Shown here: one piece after another, positions 15,338 to 16,556 of the stretch
Position numbering within the stretch: the stretch's first letter is position 1
How the letters are laid out: every line of letters begins with the position of its first letter
Assembly: GCA_030632525.1 (NCBI GenBank)
Contig: DAOVUP010000002.1
Coordinates: 1-16,556 of the forward strand
Reading direction: 5' to 3'
DNA from: Desulfobacteraceae bacterium
GTDB taxonomy: Bacteria > Desulfobacterota > DSM-4660 > Desulfatiglandales > Desulfatiglandaceae
Length of the DNA stretch: 16,556 bases
The notes under the pieces: model-generated
The model's input: the letters and a program-made list of their open reading frames with translations, nothing else
What the model was told of the DNA's origin: nothing
The model's database searches: none
Position numbers and translations under genes: made by a program

Positions 15338-16426
15338 TCACTTCCCGCCTGGCTGGTAGGCGCATAAAGGCTCTTCGGCTAAGAAATCACCGGTGGCTTC
15401 AAAGGCCCTGGCCCGGCACCCACCGCAAACTCTCAGATACTCGCACCGACCGCATTTTCCCTTATAACCAGAGACGTCTCTGAGTTGCTTGAAAATCTCC
15501 GCCTCGCGCCAAACCGACTGGAAAGTAGCCGTTTTCAGGTCTCCGCAATTCAGCTCTAAGTACCCGCACGGCTGAACCACTCCCTGATTCGAAATAAAGC
15601 AAAAAGCGGTGCCTCCTAAACAACCTTTGGTAACGGCATCCAGACCGTAGGTCTCAAAATTGACTTTTTCACCCTTTTTGTGGGCCTCCTGACGGAGGAT
15701 TCTGTAATAATGAGGGGCGCAGGTCGCCTTCAGATGGAGGGGAACACTCTCCCGTGTCTGATAGAACCAGTTTAAAACTTGTTCGTAATCAAGGGCATCA
15801 ATCTCCTGGTCCACCATTTCTCTGGCCCGTCCCGTGGGCACCAGCAGGAATATGTGATGCGCCACGGCCTCGAGTTCAACTGATAGATCCAGAATTTTAT
15901 TAATATCCCCGATATTATGCCGGGTGACCGTGGTGTTGATCTGGAACTCAACACCGCCTTCCCTGAGCAACCGGATCCCCTCCAATGCCCCTTTGAAGGC
16001 CCCCGGGATCTTTCTGAATTCATCGTGCTGTTTTTCACCCGCGCCGTCAATGGAGATGCTGACCCTTTTTATTCCCGAGGATTTCATCTTTTCGATGATC
16101 CCGGGAGTCAGGAGCGTCCCGTTGGTAGCCATTACCATACGAAGACCCAACTCGGTTCCCCTTACCGTCAGTTCAAAAATATCATCTCTCAAAAGAGGTT
16201 CGCCGCCCGTCAGGATGACAATCGGCTTTCCTACTTTGCTGATCTGCCCTAAGATCTCAAGACATTTGGCAGTACCGAACTCGCCTGGATAAGGACCACG
16301 TTCAGACCCTGCCCTGCAATGAACACAGTTAAGGTTACACCTCCTGGTCAACTCCCAGGCAACGAGTCTGAGGGAGTTGCTCGTTGCTCGTTGCTCGTTA
16401 CTGGTTGTTCGTTTCTGATTCCTCAT
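15338..16426 (-). CDS. ahbD: heme b synthase AhbD (radical SAM/SPASM)
   Basis: Catalyses the two oxidative decarboxylations of iron-coproporphyrin III to heme b, the last step of the siroheme-dependent pathway. The 362-residue frame has the radical SAM cluster motif C30-x3-C34-x2-C37 (RRCNLNCVHCRAG), GGEP at 74-77, and a Cys-rich C-terminus for auxiliary Fe-S binding (GCLGGTAFCF, QPCGYLELNCG, C325, C328, C334, C337, C355). Stretches such as AVAHHIFLLVPTGRA and LHLKATCAPHYYRILRQ point to AhbD and not AhbC or NirJ. The only start available in frame is the ATG at 16424-16426; it lies inside a 7-bp repeat, so residues 1-17 (with TSNEQRATSN) are translated repeat and no ribosome site is visible. 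Conserved homology begins at about residue 19. Confidence 0.93.
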   Translation of the reverse strand: MRNQKRTTSNEQRATSNSLRLVAWELTRRCNLNCVHCRAGSERGPYPGEFGTAKCLEILGQISKVGKPIVILTGGEPLLRDDIFELTVRGTELGLRMVMATNGTLLTPGIIEKMKSSGIKRVSISIDGAGEKQHDEFRKIPGAFKGALEGIRLLREGGVEFQINTTVTRHNIGDINKILDLSVELEAVAHHIFLLVPTGRAREMVDQEIDALDYEQVLNWFYQTRESVPLHLKATCAPHYYRILRQEAHKKGEKVNFETYGLDAVTKGCLGGTAFCFISNQGVVQPCGYLELNCGDLKTATFQSVWREAEIFKQLRDVSGYKGKCGRCEYLRVCGGCRARAFEATGDFLAEEPLCAYQPGGK

Positions 16427-16528
16427 TACTGGTTGCTCGGTACTCGTTACTGGTTACTCGTTGCTCGTTGCTCGTTGCAGATTACTGCCCACTCGACTTC
16501 GGACATTAGACATTGGACTTTGGACTCT
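16376..16528 (-). repeat. long phased heptamer tandem repeat, GTTGCTC (AACGAGC) then GGACATT families
   Basis: From 16376 to 16494 the plus strand divides into 17 consecutive 7-bp units with no indel, most being GTTGCTC or one to three changes from it (GTTACTG, GTTACTC, ATTACTG); only a unit or two near the right end is poor. From 16494 the phase continues with CGACTTC, GGACATT, AGACATT, GGACTTT, GGACTCT up to 16528. The tract covers the first 17 codons of ahbD, its start codon, and the upstream region where its ribosome site and promoter should be. Confidence 0.92.
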
Positions 16529-16556
16529 TTTCCATCATCAATCGCTTCGCCGCCTC
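16506..16556 (-). CDS. possible C-terminal tail of an upstream minus-strand gene (partial)
   Basis: From the right edge, one minus-strand frame reads EAAKRLMMEKSPKSNV and stops at TAA (16506-16508), just before the repeat tract. The first nine residues could be a helical protein tail, such as that of another tetrapyrrole enzyme, but the last seven are repeat-derived. Sixteen residues are too few to identify it. Confidence 0.25.
   Translation of the reverse strand, partial: EAAKRLMMEKSPKSNV

Noticed and set aside
16376..16528. CRISPR array
   Set aside because: The repeat unit is 7 bp with no spacers and no cas genes nearby; it is a simple tandem repeat.

Overview
This window looks like chromosomal DNA of an uncultured, probably anaerobic member of the Desulfobacterota (former Deltaproteobacteria). 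I infer this from the siroheme-dependent alternative heme pathway genes (ahbA, ahbB, ahbD, hemL), a detached Fo-only ATP synthase cluster with a signal-peptide-bearing subunit c, and a Rex redox regulator. The relatedness is a judgement from protein sequence only. No rRNA, tRNA or CRISPR array is visible.

Layout. Positions 1-4255 (minus) hold a YhaO/YhaN-type nuclease-ATPase pair like SbcD/SbcC; the ATPase runs off the left edge. Positions 4256-4884 are non-coding: a promoter for yhaO, the decayed 3' end of an IS3-family transposase gene, a perfect inverted repeat inside a promoter-like sequence, and a good promoter for the next operon. Positions 4885-6691 (plus) hold ahbB and hemL, overlapping. 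Positions 6767-8597 (plus) hold atpZ, atpI, atpB and atpE, closed by a clear intrinsic terminator. rex follows (plus) with a near-consensus Rex operator in front of it and converges on uvrA with overlapping stop codons. From about 16426 down to 9354 everything is on the minus strand: ahbD, ahbA, a PRC-barrel protein, a Ub-like/Mut7-C protein, pdxA and uvrA. The last 51 bases may hold the tail of another minus-strand gene.

How the genes work together. HemL makes 5-aminolevulinate, the first dedicated tetrapyrrole precursor. AhbA and AhbB form the siroheme decarboxylase, and AhbD makes the final oxidative decarboxylations to heme b. The radical SAM enzyme AhbC, needed between these steps, is not in the window. 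The two halves of the siroheme decarboxylase are in separate transcription units about 9 kb apart. The Fo genes and rex tie the region to energy and NADH/NAD+ balance. uvrA and yhaON are DNA-repair genes.

The most unusual structural feature is a set of degenerate 7-bp tandem repeat tracts in nearly every gap of the minus-strand block (12165-12287, 14723-14757, 15234-15334, 16376-16528). They use at least four different heptamer families, keep strict 7-bp phase, run into coding ends, and supply the only available start codon of ahbD.
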